The notes: a model not told the origin generated them from the letters alone. 64,000 bases of DNA from Chloroflexota bacterium (GCA_016234445.1 JACRBT010000014.1:186001-250000); one strand, 5' to 3'; shown: positions 50,695 through 59,427, numbered from the stretch's first letter. Numbers and translations: made by a program.

Positions 50695-51158
50695 CCCACC
50701 GCCGCTCGCGCCTGTTTCAGGTGCATCACCAGGTGGCCCGCGATCCGCCATTCGGCGATCACCCGGACCGCCACATCGCTCCCGTCCGGTTGCCTGCCCA
50801 CCGCATCCCAACCCGCCGCCGGGATTGACCGGAGCGTCTCCACCGCCGCGGCGATGGTCGCCCGGATTGCCGCCGCGGCCTCCACCGGCCCCCGACCCTC
50901 CAGGGTGCTGATCGCGGCCAGGCGGCCCGGGTCGTCAAGGTTGCGGCCAATCGCCCGCCCCGGCTCGGCGGCGACAAGCGCGCACTGCCGCGCGAACGTC
51001 GCCGGGAACTCGGCAACATGCCCGCTCAGCTCCGCCGCCGACCACGCCTCGGGCTCGGGCCGCCGGTGGAACGCCTCGTCGGAGAGCGTCTCGATGAACG
51101 CCGCGAACGCCTCGCCGGTGGCGAGCGTGGTGGCGATAGCCTCTTCAGACGAACTCAT
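50691..51158 (-). CDS. DinB-family protein
   Basis: This 155-residue four-helix protein fits the DinB/YfiT family. It has the pattern EAWSAAELSGHVAEF with a metal-binding-type His, and WRIAGHLVMHLKQA, with two further His. These would form the three-His metal site. Such proteins are often thiol transferases or unknown. Confidence 0.8.
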   Translation of the reverse strand: MSSSEEAIATTLATGEAFAAFIETLSDEAFHRRPEPEAWSAAELSGHVAEFPATFARQCALVAAEPGRAIGRNLDDPGRLAAISTLEGRGPVEAAAAIRATIAAAVETLRSIPAAGWDAVGRQPDGSDVAVRVIAEWRIAGHLVMHLKQARAAVG

Positions 51159-51223
51159 GGGCAGTCCCCCTCGGCCAACTGTTCAGCGGCCTGCCCATCC
51201 TACCGCCGCCTCGACGGTGGGAG

Positions 51224-51229
51224 TACACT
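51224..51229 (+). promoter_or_regulatory. -10-like TACACT before the metallopeptidase gene
   Basis: TACACT lies 28 nt before the GTG at 51258, with a possible ribosome-binding site ACGGAGG between. It fits the recurrent hexamer type seen in this window. Confidence 0.35.
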
Positions 51230-51257
51230 CGGGGCGCGGAGCCACGGAGGCGGAAGC

Positions 51258-52736
51258 GTGCGCGTCGCGAAGGTTCTCCTGGCCGTCCTCGCAGGCCTCT
51301 CGGCCCTGGGCCTCACAACCGGGCTCGCCCCCGCCGAAGAGGCCCTCTTCCCCCGCGAAAACCACTGGTGGCGGGCGACGCCGTCCGTGCTCTGGTGCAA
51401 CGACCCCTCCTCGACCACGACGATGGAGTTCCATGTCGCCGGCCGCACAGACGTGGTCAAGGTCGAAGTCGAAACCGCCTCCAACCAGCTCGTGGACCTC
51501 TACGACGACGGCACCCATGGCGATGCCACCGCGGGCGACCTCGTCTTTACGCGCTCCGGGGTGCGCCCGCTCTGCGCCGAAAGCGCGCTCCGCTATGGCC
51601 GTTCGGCCGCGACCTATGGCGGGCGGTTCTGGGTGACGCTCGCCAGCACGGCCCGCATCCCGGCCTGGCATCAGTACAGCCTGGGCTTCGTCCATTCCCG
51701 CTTCGAAGGCGCATTCGCCGTCAAGAACCTTGGCGGGGGCTTGAGCGCGACGGCCTACGCGTTCTTCATCAACGACGCCGCCCACGACGTCATCGACGGC
51801 TACCCGGTCGCGACGGTGTTCTGCGGCACCACGAACTTCCGCGCCTACCAGCAGCTCTACAGCGTCCTCCCCGACGCCTTCGACGTGGCCATCGTCACCC
51901 CCGGGGAGACGCTCTTCCGCCCGGACGGCTTCGGCGAGAACGTCCCCTACAACGTCCTTGTCGCGAACAGCGTCCAGCACATTGGGCTGCCGATCGTCGA
52001 CCACACGGCCGCTTTCGGGTCGGCGGGGCGCCTGCGGAGCACGGTGTACGAATCGTTTGGCGACATCCAGATCTTCGACCACGAAGTTGCCCACACCTGG
52101 GGCGCCGGGATAGGCGGCTCCCTGGGATTGACCGACGGCGCCCAGGGTCACTGGGACGACATGTCGGACATCGGCGGCCAGCTGGGCGCCTACTACTTCG
52201 GTCCGGGCGGCGTCATCGGGCACTTCGCCGCGAACGGTGACGGCACCTGGCGGATCGTCGCAAACACGACGAACGAGCCCTATTCCCCGTTGGAACTGTA
52301 CGTCATGGGCCTGATCCCCGCGGACCAGGTCCCTCCGGTCCACGTCCTGACCAACCCCAACCTCAGCGACCCCCAACGCGTCACCGCCACGTCGGTCCAG
52401 ACACGGACCATCCAGGAGATCATGACGAGCGCGGGCGGGCCCCGGATCCCGGACTCCAGCGCCTCGCCGAAACGGTTCGACGTCGCCTACATCGTCACCC
52501 AGGACCGGCCCTTCGACGACGCGGCCTACGCCTACTTCTCGCTCCTGGCCTACGCGCTGCAGAGCCGCCTCCCGCCCGAGTCGCCCGACATGTACGCCCC
52601 CTTCTTCTGGGCCACGGGACGCCGCGCGACCATGAATACCCGCCTGCCCGTCGCCCTCCCCGAGCCGGTGGGGCTACCGGGCACCGCCTATGTCGGCCCG
52701 TTCCGTCTCAACGCGGCCGGGGTCGCGAAGCAGTGA
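51258..52736 (+). CDS. Secreted HExxH zinc metallopeptidase-like protein
   Basis: This 492-residue protein has a signal peptide (about 1-27). An N-terminal domain with DLYDDGTHGDATAGDLVF (about 80-97) is of the choice-of-anchor/DDGxHGD type. The central region has a zinc-binding HEVAH (275-279) in QIFDHEVAHTWGAGIG. A further His, in GHWDDMSDIGG, could be a ligand. The family is not recognised, but a secreted metallopeptidase is the likeliest reading. GTG 51258 follows GGAGGCGGAAGC. Confidence 0.7.
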   Translation: MRVAKVLLAVLAGLSALGLTTGLAPAEEALFPRENHWWRATPSVLWCNDPSSTTTMEFHVAGRTDVVKVEVETASNQLVDLYDDGTHGDATAGDLVFTRSGVRPLCAESALRYGRSAATYGGRFWVTLASTARIPAWHQYSLGFVHSRFEGAFAVKNLGGGLSATAYAFFINDAAHDVIDGYPVATVFCGTTNFRAYQQLYSVLPDAFDVAIVTPGETLFRPDGFGENVPYNVLVANSVQHIGLPIVDHTAAFGSAGRLRSTVYESFGDIQIFDHEVAHTWGAGIGGSLGLTDGAQGHWDDMSDIGGQLGAYYFGPGGVIGHFAANGDGTWRIVANTTNEPYSPLELYVMGLIPADQVPPVHVLTNPNLSDPQRVTATSVQTRTIQEIMTSAGGPRIPDSSASPKRFDVAYIVTQDRPFDDAAYAYFSLLAYALQSRLPPESPDMYAPFFWATGRRATMNTRLPVALPEPVGLPGTAYVGPFRLNAAGVAKQ

Positions 52737-52746
52737 CGGGGGAACG

Positions 52747-53187
52747 TCAGCGCGGGTAGAGGATCATCTGGGTACAGCGAAAGAGGGCGATCGGCTTGCC
52801 CGTCGCCTCGTCGCTCACCGTCGCGTCCCAGACCTGCGTGGTCCGGCCGCCGTGGACCATCGTCGCCCGGCAGGCGATAGCGCCTGCCCGGACGGTGCCG
52901 AGGTGGTTCGTCTTGGTCTCGACGGTGGTGAAGCCCGTCGCGCCTTCGGGCCAGGAGACGGTGCAGCCGTAGCCGCAGAGCGTGTCGGCGAGCGCGACCA
53001 CCGTCGCGGCGTGGAGGAATCCGTTCGGCGCCCAGAGTTCGGGGCGAACTTCGACTCGCCCGGCCATGAACCCGGCCCGCACCTCCGTCACTTCGACCCC
53101 GACCATGCCGGGGAGGTGTTGCCGCGACCGGTCGTTCCAGTAGGCGGGAGTGAGTTGGGGGCGGGTGTCGGGTGCCGGTTCGGTCAT
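52747..53187 (-). CDS. PaaI-type hotdog thioesterase
   Basis: This 146-residue protein has the hotdog thioesterase pattern: PELWAPNGFLHAATVVALADTLCGYGC and FTTVETKTNHLGTVRAG. It likely hydrolyses an acyl-CoA. The first segment has an Asn-Gly where other families have HGG. The gene is downstream of the subtilase gene on the same strand. Confidence 0.88.
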   Translation of the reverse strand: MTEPAPDTRPQLTPAYWNDRSRQHLPGMVGVEVTEVRAGFMAGRVEVRPELWAPNGFLHAATVVALADTLCGYGCTVSWPEGATGFTTVETKTNHLGTVRAGAIACRATMVHGGRTTQVWDATVSDEATGKPIALFRCTQMILYPR

Positions 53188-53282
53188 CCGGAAAGTGTGG
53201 CGGCTGCCGCGGCGCCCTGTCCAGCGGACGGCGCCCCGGTGCCGCCGCCGCTATGCGCGATGGCCGCCCGCCGCGCTGCTGA

Positions 53283-55898
53283 TCAGGGACCTGCCGTGGC
53301 CGTCAGCGTGAACCCGGATGCCGCTTTGTAGCCGTACACCCCGATGTACCACGTGCCCGCGGCCGGGTTCGGCAGGGTGCAGGTCTCGTTGTTCGTGCCG
53401 GCCAGCCAGGACCCGCACTGGTAGATGGAGAGCGTCGGCTTCGACCCGTTGCGCACGTACAGGTCCGCGTCGCCCGTCCCGCCTGACGTCGTCACCGAAA
53501 GTTGGGTCGCCCCGGACGGCACCACGATGCAGTAGTACTTCCACCCGTTCAAAGCGACGGACTGGCTGGCGACGGCCGCGCCGCTGGTCAGCGTCGTCAC
53601 CCCCGAACCGCAGATCCCGGCCGGGACGTTGAAGTTGGCAGTGACCGACTTGCTGGCGCTCATCGTCACGTTCACGGGGTTGGTGGTCCCGCTTGCGGCG
53701 CCGGACCAGTTCGCAAAGGTGTTGCCGGAAGCCGGCGTGGCGGTCAGCTGCACGACCGCGTTCACCGTGTATTGTCCCGCCGGGCAACCGAGCGAATTGG
53801 CCGGGCTCGCCGAGATCGTCCCGCTCCCGGAGGGGTTGACGGTCTTCGTCAGCGTGTAGCAGCCGCCGGGCGACGAGGTCATGCTCGCGGTAATGGTGAT
53901 CCCGGACGCGGAGGAACTCCCGTACAAGCCGATGTACCACGTACCCGCGGTAGGGTTCGACTGGCTGCAGGACTCGGCATTCCCGCTCGAACGCGACCGG
54001 CAGCCGTAGACGGAACTCGTGGGTTTCGAGTCAAAGCGAAGGTACAGGTCCGCGTTCCCGGACCCTCCCGTGGTCGTTACCGCCAGGTTCGTCGTCCCGG
54101 ACGGCACCGTGACGCAGTAGTACTTCCACGCCCCAACGCCGACCGACTGGCTGCCGAGGGCCACGCCGTTCGCCAGGCTCGTGACTCCCGCGCCACAGCT
54201 GCTCGTCGGGACGTTGAAGTTGGCGGTGACCGACTTGTTGGCGCTCATCGTCACGTTCACGGGGTTGCCTGTGCCGCTTGCGTCGCCCGACCAATTCGCA
54301 AAGGTGTTGCCGGACCCCGCGGTGGCGGTCAGCTGCACGGCCGCGTTCAGGGTGTACTGCCCCGTCGGGCAACCGGAGGAATTGGCCGGGCTTCTCCCGA
54401 CGCTCCCGCTCCCGGGCGGGGTCACCCCGGTCGTCAGCGAGTAGCAAGTGCTGGACGGCGGCGTCGAGCCGGTGCAGCTGACGCCGACCGCGGTCAGGGC
54501 CGCGCACACGTCCAGGCGGTGCTTCGTGATGGTGTTTCGCGTGTCGGTGACGTTCGGGCCGGTGGTGGTGAGCGCGGTCTCCAGTTGGGCCGCGGTCGCG
54601 CCCGGTGCGGCCGAGCGAAGGACGGCGAGGGCGCCGGCCACGTGGGGCGCGGCCATGGAGGTCCCGCTGAGCGTCGCGGTACCGAGTTTGTAGGGGCCGG
54701 TGATCTGGGAGCCGGGCGCCAGCAGCGAGAGGTAGCTTGCCGAGTTCGAGAAGCAGGTCACCTTGTCGGCTGCGGTTGTTGAATCGGTACAGCTGGACCA
54801 CTTGAGCGTACCCATGTTCGCGTCGTAGACGGCGCCAACGCTGATCGCGCCGGGGGTGCAGGCGGGGGCACTGAGCCCACCGGTGGAGCCGCCGTTCCCG
54901 GAGGCGATGGCTGTCAGGATGCCGGCGTTGCGCAGGTTCGCGATCGGTCCCACGTAGGGGTTCGCGTACGTGAAGATGTAGGGAGGAGTGAACGAGATCT
55001 CGGTGAAGGTGCTGCACTGCGACGAATACGTAGCACTGCCGCCGAGACTCATGTTCACGGAGGCGATGTTGTACGTCGCACGGTTGTTGTAGACCCAGTT
55101 GAGGGCGTCCAGGATGTCGCTGTCGGAGGCCCCGTTCCCATCGAAGACGTCCAGCGCAAGGATCTTCGCGCCGGGAGCGACGCCGAGGGCAATCCCGGCG
55201 ACGTTCGTGCCGTGGCCGTTCTCATCGCGGGCGCCGTCGTTCGGCGCGAAGTCCTGGGCATAGGCGACCTTGCAGGAACCACCGGGCACGCTGCACGCCC
55301 CGAAGGCCGTGTTCCCGTATTCAACGCCCGTGTCGATGATCGCGACCGACTTGCCGGCCCCGGTTTTCCCGAGGGCCGCCGCCGCCGGCTGGTTGATCAG
55401 CGGCAGGCTCTGGGCGAGGGTAGCTGTATAGACGTGGTTCGCCGTCACCCCGGCGACGAGCGGCGACCGCAGGAGCGCCGCCAGCGACGCCGCGCTGTCG
55501 AACCCGGCGAACTGGATCCCGAAGCTGTCGTAGTCGCGGAGCACCGCCACGCCGGGCCCGGCCGAACCGACGGCATCCGCTTTCCGTGCCGAAAGCGACG
55601 AACGCACGAACCCGGAGATGAACTCGTTGTCGAAGGGGAGGCCGAAGCTGGCGCGGAGGGCGGCGGCCGTCGCCTGGATCGAGGCGTCGTCGAAGATGAC
55701 CATGCCCTGCGCCGAGCCGGTGTTGACCACGGCATCGTAGACCGCCGGGTCGAGGCGGCCCGCCGCGACCTGGGCGGCAAGTTCGTCTTCCGGGCTGGCG
55801 GCTCCCCGGGCGGCCGCGGGCATCAGCGCGAGCAGGACCGTCAGCAGCGTCAGGGCAAGCAGCGCCGCGAATGGGGGCATGGGGCGACGGGTGGGCAC
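53283..55898 (-). CDS. Secreted subtilase (S8) with two repeat/PPC module pairs
   Basis: This 871-residue secreted protease starts at GTG 55898, preceded by GGAGGA. A signal peptide (to about 32) is followed by an inhibitor-like propeptide and the S8 catalytic triad: Asp189 in VAIIDTGVEYG, His229 in NGHGTNVAG, Ser414 in GTSMAAPHVAG. The C-terminal half has two copies of a module: an InlB-type repeat with NTFANWSG and SVTANFNVP, then a pre-peptidase C-terminal (PPC) domain with WKYYC and ADLYxR, both with Cys pairs. It is likely extracellular. Thioesterase gene follows. Confidence 0.92.
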   Translation of the reverse strand: MPTRRPMPPFAALLALTLLTVLLALMPAAARGAASPEDELAAQVAAGRLDPAVYDAVVNTGSAQGMVIFDDASIQATAAALRASFGLPFDNEFISGFVRSSLSARKADAVGSAGPGVAVLRDYDSFGIQFAGFDSAASLAALLRSPLVAGVTANHVYTATLAQSLPLINQPAAAALGKTGAGKSVAIIDTGVEYGNTAFGACSVPGGSCKVAYAQDFAPNDGARDENGHGTNVAGIALGVAPGAKILALDVFDGNGASDSDILDALNWVYNNRATYNIASVNMSLGGSATYSSQCSTFTEISFTPPYIFTYANPYVGPIANLRNAGILTAIASGNGGSTGGLSAPACTPGAISVGAVYDANMGTLKWSSCTDSTTAADKVTCFSNSASYLSLLAPGSQITGPYKLGTATLSGTSMAAPHVAGALAVLRSAAPGATAAQLETALTTTGPNVTDTRNTITKHRLDVCAALTAVGVSCTGSTPPSSTCYSLTTGVTPPGSGSVGRSPANSSGCPTGQYTLNAAVQLTATAGSGNTFANWSGDASGTGNPVNVTMSANKSVTANFNVPTSSCGAGVTSLANGVALGSQSVGVGAWKYYCVTVPSGTTNLAVTTTGGSGNADLYLRFDSKPTSSVYGCRSRSSGNAESCSQSNPTAGTWYIGLYGSSSASGITITASMTSSPGGCYTLTKTVNPSGSGTISASPANSLGCPAGQYTVNAVVQLTATPASGNTFANWSGAASGTTNPVNVTMSASKSVTANFNVPAGICGSGVTTLTSGAAVASQSVALNGWKYYCIVVPSGATQLSVTTSGGTGDADLYVRNGSKPTLSIYQCGSWLAGTNNETCTLPNPAAGTWYIGVYGYKAASGFTLTATAGP

Positions 55899-56011
55899 AG
55901 GTTCCTCCGCAAGCGCCCGCCGGCTTCGAGCAGGCACCACCAGCCATCGTACTATGCTGGCAATACGTAGCATCGGCCGTTTCGGATGATGCCGCTACCC
56001 TCGCACGGCCT

Positions 56012-56335
56012 CTATTGCACCGGTTCGAGGATCGCCGACATGCTTCCTTTACATTCCGGCATCAGGGGGTCGGCGCCGAAGCCGTGGATCTGCTCCTGCT
56101 TCAAACGCGCCTCCTCTTCGCCCCCGGTGAACACGATCGCCCGGCCCTGGCTGTCCACCACGCAGGCGATCGCGAAGCCCTTCTCGGCGGAGTAGCCGAA
56201 GACCGCCCCCAGCATGATCACCACGTACTGGTAGGTGTGGCTGTCGTCGTCCAGGAGAACGACGTGGTAGAGCGGTGCGAACCCGGTGTCCGTGTCTTCG
56301 AAGACCTCGGCTCCGGGCTTCGTTGTGGTGGCCAT
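56012..56335 (-). CDS. ClpS-like Clp protease adaptor, altered N-degron site
   Basis: ClpS delivers N-degron substrates to ClpAP/ClpCP. This 107-residue protein has PLYHVVLLDDDSHTYQYVV, where the classical N-D-D becomes D-D-D, then MLGAVFGYSAEKGF and VDSQGRAIVFTG. The conserved His that contacts the N-terminal residue (in vH..G) is replaced by Asp61. It probably recognises different degrons or has another adaptor role. The start is ATG 56335. Confidence 0.85.
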   Translation of the reverse strand: MATTTKPGAEVFEDTDTGFAPLYHVVLLDDDSHTYQYVVIMLGAVFGYSAEKGFAIACVVDSQGRAIVFTGGEEEARLKQEQIHGFGADPLMPECKGSMSAILEPVQ

Positions 56336-56441
56336 GGGAGAGTCATCCTACGAAAGCATGGGTCAAGGAGCCACGGGGCGAAGCAGCAACCGGCGTCGGA
56401 ACGTAACCGCGCGCCCGCCGTGGTTGTGTGGCGGCGATCGC

Positions 56442-56483
56442 TTGCGCCCCTCGATCGCACCCGGTAGGATTGTTGACACAATC
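56442..56483 (+). promoter_or_regulatory. Promoter and palindromic operator of the Rrf2-cys operon
   Basis: GATTGT-TGAC-ACAATC (56468-56483) is a perfect inverted repeat with a 4-nt spacer. A promoter TTGCGC (56442-56447) with 17-nt spacing to TAGGAT (56465-56470) overlaps it on its left arm, and the transcript would start within the palindrome. A protein bound there would block the promoter. The first gene encodes an Rrf2-type regulator, so autoregulation is likely. Confidence 0.55.
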
Positions 56484-56526
56484 ACTCGACTTTCTTGGAG
56501 GGGGCGGTCACCGGCCGCCCGGCATC

Positions 56527-56964
56527 ATGCGGGTTTCCACGCGAAGCGACTACGGACTGCGCGCTCTCATTGAACTGGCCGGCCACTACGGCCGGGGGCC
56601 GCTGCAGTCCTCCGAGATCGCCCTTCGCCGCCACATCCCCGAACAGTACCTCGACCAGCTCCTCACCAGCCTCCGCAAGGCCGGGTTCATCCGCTCCGTC
56701 CGGGGGCCCTCCGGCGGCCACGAACTCGTGAGGCCGCCCCAGGAAGTCTGCGTCCGCGAAGTCATCGCGGCGCTCGAAGGCAGCCTTTCCCCCGTGGCCT
56801 GGCTCGACGAGCCCCCCGAACTGACCGACCACCCCCATCACTGCGGCCAGCGCGAAATCTGGGAGCGCATCCGCGACGCCACCGGCGAAATCCTCGCCTC
56901 GTATTCGGTCGCCGACCTGCTCGAACGCGAGCCCCAGGCCACCACCGGGAGGTACACCATATGA
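56527..56964 (+). CDS. Rrf2 family regulator (CymR-like)
   Basis: This 145-residue Rrf2 protein starts MRVSTRSDYGLRALIELAGHYG with the winged HTH pattern IPEQYLDQLLTSLRKAGFIRSVRGPSGGHEL. It has only scattered Cys (in VCVREVI and HHCGQR), without the three-Cys cluster of IscR/NsrR. It stands at the head of a cysteine biosynthesis operon and so resembles CymR, which controls sulfur metabolism with CysK. It overlaps cysK by ATGA. The ATG at 56527 is chosen. Confidence 0.92.
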   Translation: MRVSTRSDYGLRALIELAGHYGRGPLQSSEIALRRHIPEQYLDQLLTSLRKAGFIRSVRGPSGGHELVRPPQEVCVREVIAALEGSLSPVAWLDEPPELTDHPHHCGQREIWERIRDATGEILASYSVADLLEREPQATTGRYTI

Positions 56965-57893
56965 CCACCGCGACCGCCAGGCCGCTGGTTGCGAACTCGG
57001 TGCTCGAACTGATCGGGGCGACCCCGCTCGTGCGCCTCAATCGCGTCAACCCACCCGGCACCACCATCCTCGGCAAGCTCGAAAACCTGAACCCCGGCGG
57101 CAGCGTCAAGGACCGCATCGCCCTGTCCATGATCGAGGACGCCGAGCGCGCCGGCCGCCTGAAGCCGGGCGCCACCATTGTCGAACCCACCTCCGGCAAC
57201 ACCGGCATCGGCCTCGCGCTTGTCGCCGCCGTGAAGGGCTACCGGCTTATCCTCACCATGCCCGAGGACATGTCGCTCGAACGCCGCCGCCTCCTCGAAC
57301 GCTACGGCGCCGAACTCCACCTGACGCCCGCGATCGAAGGCATGACCGGCGCCGTCTTCGCCGCGAAGCAGCTCGTCGAAAAGCACAAAGACTACTTCAT
57401 GCCCCAGCAGTTCGAGAACGAAGCCAACCCCGAGATCCACCGGCGCACCACCGCCCGCGAGATCATCGACGCGACCGGCGGCAAGCTCGACGCCTTCGTC
57501 GCCGGCGTCGGCACGGGCGGCACGATCACCGGCGTCGGCGACGTCCTCCACCGCGAACTGGGCGACCGCGTCCACGTTATCGCCGTCGAACCCGCGCGTT
57601 CGCCCGTGCTGAGCGGCGGCCGCGCCGGGATGCACGGCATCCAGGGCATCGGCGCGAGCTTCGTCCCCGGGGTGCTCGACCGCGGCGTCTACGAAGAAGT
57701 GATCCGTGTGGAAGACCGCGACGCCATCGCCATGACCCGCCGCCTGGCCCGGGAAGAGGGCCTCCTCGTCGGGATCTCCGCCGGGGCCAACGTCTTCGCC
57801 GCCGCCAAAGTTGCACAACGGCTGGGCGAAGGCGCTACGGTAGTGACAATGCTCTGCGATACCGGCGAACGCTACCTGAGCGTGAATATGTGA
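56961..57893 (+). CDS. cysK: Cysteine synthase A-type (O-acetylserine sulfhydrylase)
   Basis: This 310-residue PLP enzyme makes cysteine from O-acetylserine and sulfide. The PLP Lys is Lys50 in NPGGSVKDR, with the phosphate-binding TSGNTG and the glycine-rich GTGGTITGVG. It lacks the C-terminal extension found on the second synthase of the operon, so the two enzymes probably use different sulfur donors. ATGA overlap with the Rrf2 gene. Confidence 0.95.
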   Translation: MTTATARPLVANSVLELIGATPLVRLNRVNPPGTTILGKLENLNPGGSVKDRIALSMIEDAERAGRLKPGATIVEPTSGNTGIGLALVAAVKGYRLILTMPEDMSLERRRLLERYGAELHLTPAIEGMTGAVFAAKQLVEKHKDYFMPQQFENEANPEIHRRTTAREIIDATGGKLDAFVAGVGTGGTITGVGDVLHRELGDRVHVIAVEPARSPVLSGGRAGMHGIQGIGASFVPGVLDRGVYEEVIRVEDRDAIAMTRRLAREEGLLVGISAGANVFAAAKVAQRLGEGATVVTMLCDTGERYLSVNM

Positions 57894-57973
57894 CCATGGA
57901 CACCCACCGCGCCGCCCCCGAACCGGGGCCGGCGGCAAGCGAAACAACGCACGGCCCCACCAAGGAGGAAGCC

Positions 57974-59080
57974 ATGTCAGTCAGCGTCTACATCCCCACC
58001 CCCTTTCGCCACCTCGTGGGCAACCGGGCCAGCGTCAAGGCCCGTGGCGACACCGTGCGCGACGTCATCTCCGACCTCGACAGCCAGTTCCCCGGCTTCC
58101 GCGCCCAATTGCTGGACCCCCAGGGCCACCTCGCCCAGCACATCAACGTCTACGTGAACCAGGTCGAGATCGAAAACCTCCAGGGCGAGTCCACTCCCCT
58201 GAAGAACGGCGACGAACTGGCCGTGATCCCTGCCCTCGCCGGCGGCGCCCAGACAGTCATGACCCCGGAAATGGTCGACCGCTACAGCCGCCACCTGATC
58301 ATGCCCCAGGTCGGGAGCGTCGGGCAGCGGAGGATCATGGAGGCGAGCGTCCTGATCATCGGCGCCGGCGGCCTCGGCTCGCCGGTGGCGCTCTACCTCG
58401 CCCTCGCCGGCGTCGGCAAGGTGGGCATCGTCGACTTCGACGTCGTCGACCGCTCGAACCTCCAGCGCCAGATCCTCCACGTCACCGACAGTATCGGCGT
58501 CCCCAAGGTGGAGTCCGCCCGCCGGACGCTCCTCTCCCACAACCCGCACATCGACGTCGTGACCCACGAAGAGCCGATCACCAGCGACAACGCCTTCCGG
58601 ATCATCGAGGGCTACGACATCGTCGTGAACGGCGCCGACAACTTCGCCACCCGCTACCTGGTGAACGACGCCGCCTACCTGCTCCGCAAGCCCCTCGTCG
58701 ACGGCTCAATCCTGATGTTCGACGGCCAGGCGACGACCTACATCCCCGGCAAGGGCTGCTACCGCTGCCTCTACCCGGCGCCGCCTCCCCCCGGCATGGT
58801 CCCCAGCTGCGCCGAAGCCGGCGTCCTCGGCGCCATGTGCGCGACCATCGGCAGCATCCAGGCCACCGAGGTCCTCAAGCTCATCCTTGAGATCGGCGAC
58901 CCGCTCGTGAACCGGCTGCTCCTTTACGACGCCCTCTCGCTCGAGACCCGGATCGTCAAGGTCCGCCGCGACCCGGAATGCCCGCTTTGCGGCGACAACC
59001 CGACGATCAGTGAACTCATCGACTACGAACAGTTCTGCGGCGCACCCATCCCCCACGCCGCCGCGCCGTTCGGCGGCTAG
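57974..59080 (+). CDS. Sulfur carrier (MoaD/ThiS-like) - MoeB/ThiF E1 fusion
   Basis: This 368-residue protein joins a beta-grasp sulfur carrier (1-92) to an E1-like adenylyltransferase (about 97-368). The carrier part ends PALAGGAQ, with Gly90-Gly91 followed by Ala and the E1 domain. The E1 part has GAGGLGSPVALYLALAGVG for ATP and a zinc site at CYRC (262, 265) and CPLC (336, 339), plus PSCAEAGVLGAMCA. It lacks the rhodanese domain of MoeZ. The ATG at 57974 follows AAGGAGG; a longer frame to 57890 is less likely. It probably activates the CysO-like carrier. How the fused carrier is used is unclear. Confidence 0.88.
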   Translation: MSVSVYIPTPFRHLVGNRASVKARGDTVRDVISDLDSQFPGFRAQLLDPQGHLAQHINVYVNQVEIENLQGESTPLKNGDELAVIPALAGGAQTVMTPEMVDRYSRHLIMPQVGSVGQRRIMEASVLIIGAGGLGSPVALYLALAGVGKVGIVDFDVVDRSNLQRQILHVTDSIGVPKVESARRTLLSHNPHIDVVTHEEPITSDNAFRIIEGYDIVVNGADNFATRYLVNDAAYLLRKPLVDGSILMFDGQATTYIPGKGCYRCLYPAPPPPGMVPSCAEAGVLGAMCATIGSIQATEVLKLILEIGDPLVNRLLLYDALSLETRIVKVRRDPECPLCGDNPTISELIDYEQFCGAPIPHAAAPFGG

Positions 59081-59098
59081 ACCAGGAAAGGACCCCAC

Positions 59099-59395
59099 GT
59101 GACTGCTGCGACTACCCCATCCATCCAGGTCCGCGTGACCGCCGTGCTTCAGAAGTTCACGAACGGCCAGAAGACGGTCGAAGCGCGCGGCGCCACCGTC
59201 GCCGAGGTCCTGGACGACATCGAAAGCCGCTACCCCGGCTTCCGCTCCCAGATGTATGGCGGCGACGGCAAGCTCCACCGCTTCGTCAACGTCTACCTGA
59301 ACGACGAGGACATCCGCTACACCGGCGGCGTCGACACCGCCCTCAAGCAGGGGGACGTGCTCGACATCCTCCCGGCGCTGGCCGGCGGCGCCTGA
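59099..59395 (+). CDS. cysO: CysO-like sulfur carrier protein ending in GGA
   Basis: This 98-residue MoaD/ThiS-family carrier starts at GTG 59099. It has DIESRYPGFRSQ, VNVYLNDEDIR and ends ILPALAGGA. CysO of mycobacteria ends in GG; here one Ala follows, so removal of this residue may be needed before thiocarboxylation. It lies between the E1 fusion and cysM, the arrangement expected for thiocarboxylate-based cysteine synthesis. Confidence 0.9.
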   Translation: MTAATTPSIQVRVTAVLQKFTNGQKTVEARGATVAEVLDDIESRYPGFRSQMYGGDGKLHRFVNVYLNDEDIRYTGGVDTALKQGDVLDILPALAGGA

Positions 59396-59427
59396 GTGGC
59401 TGCCCGCGCGAGCCTCGGAGTACGGCG

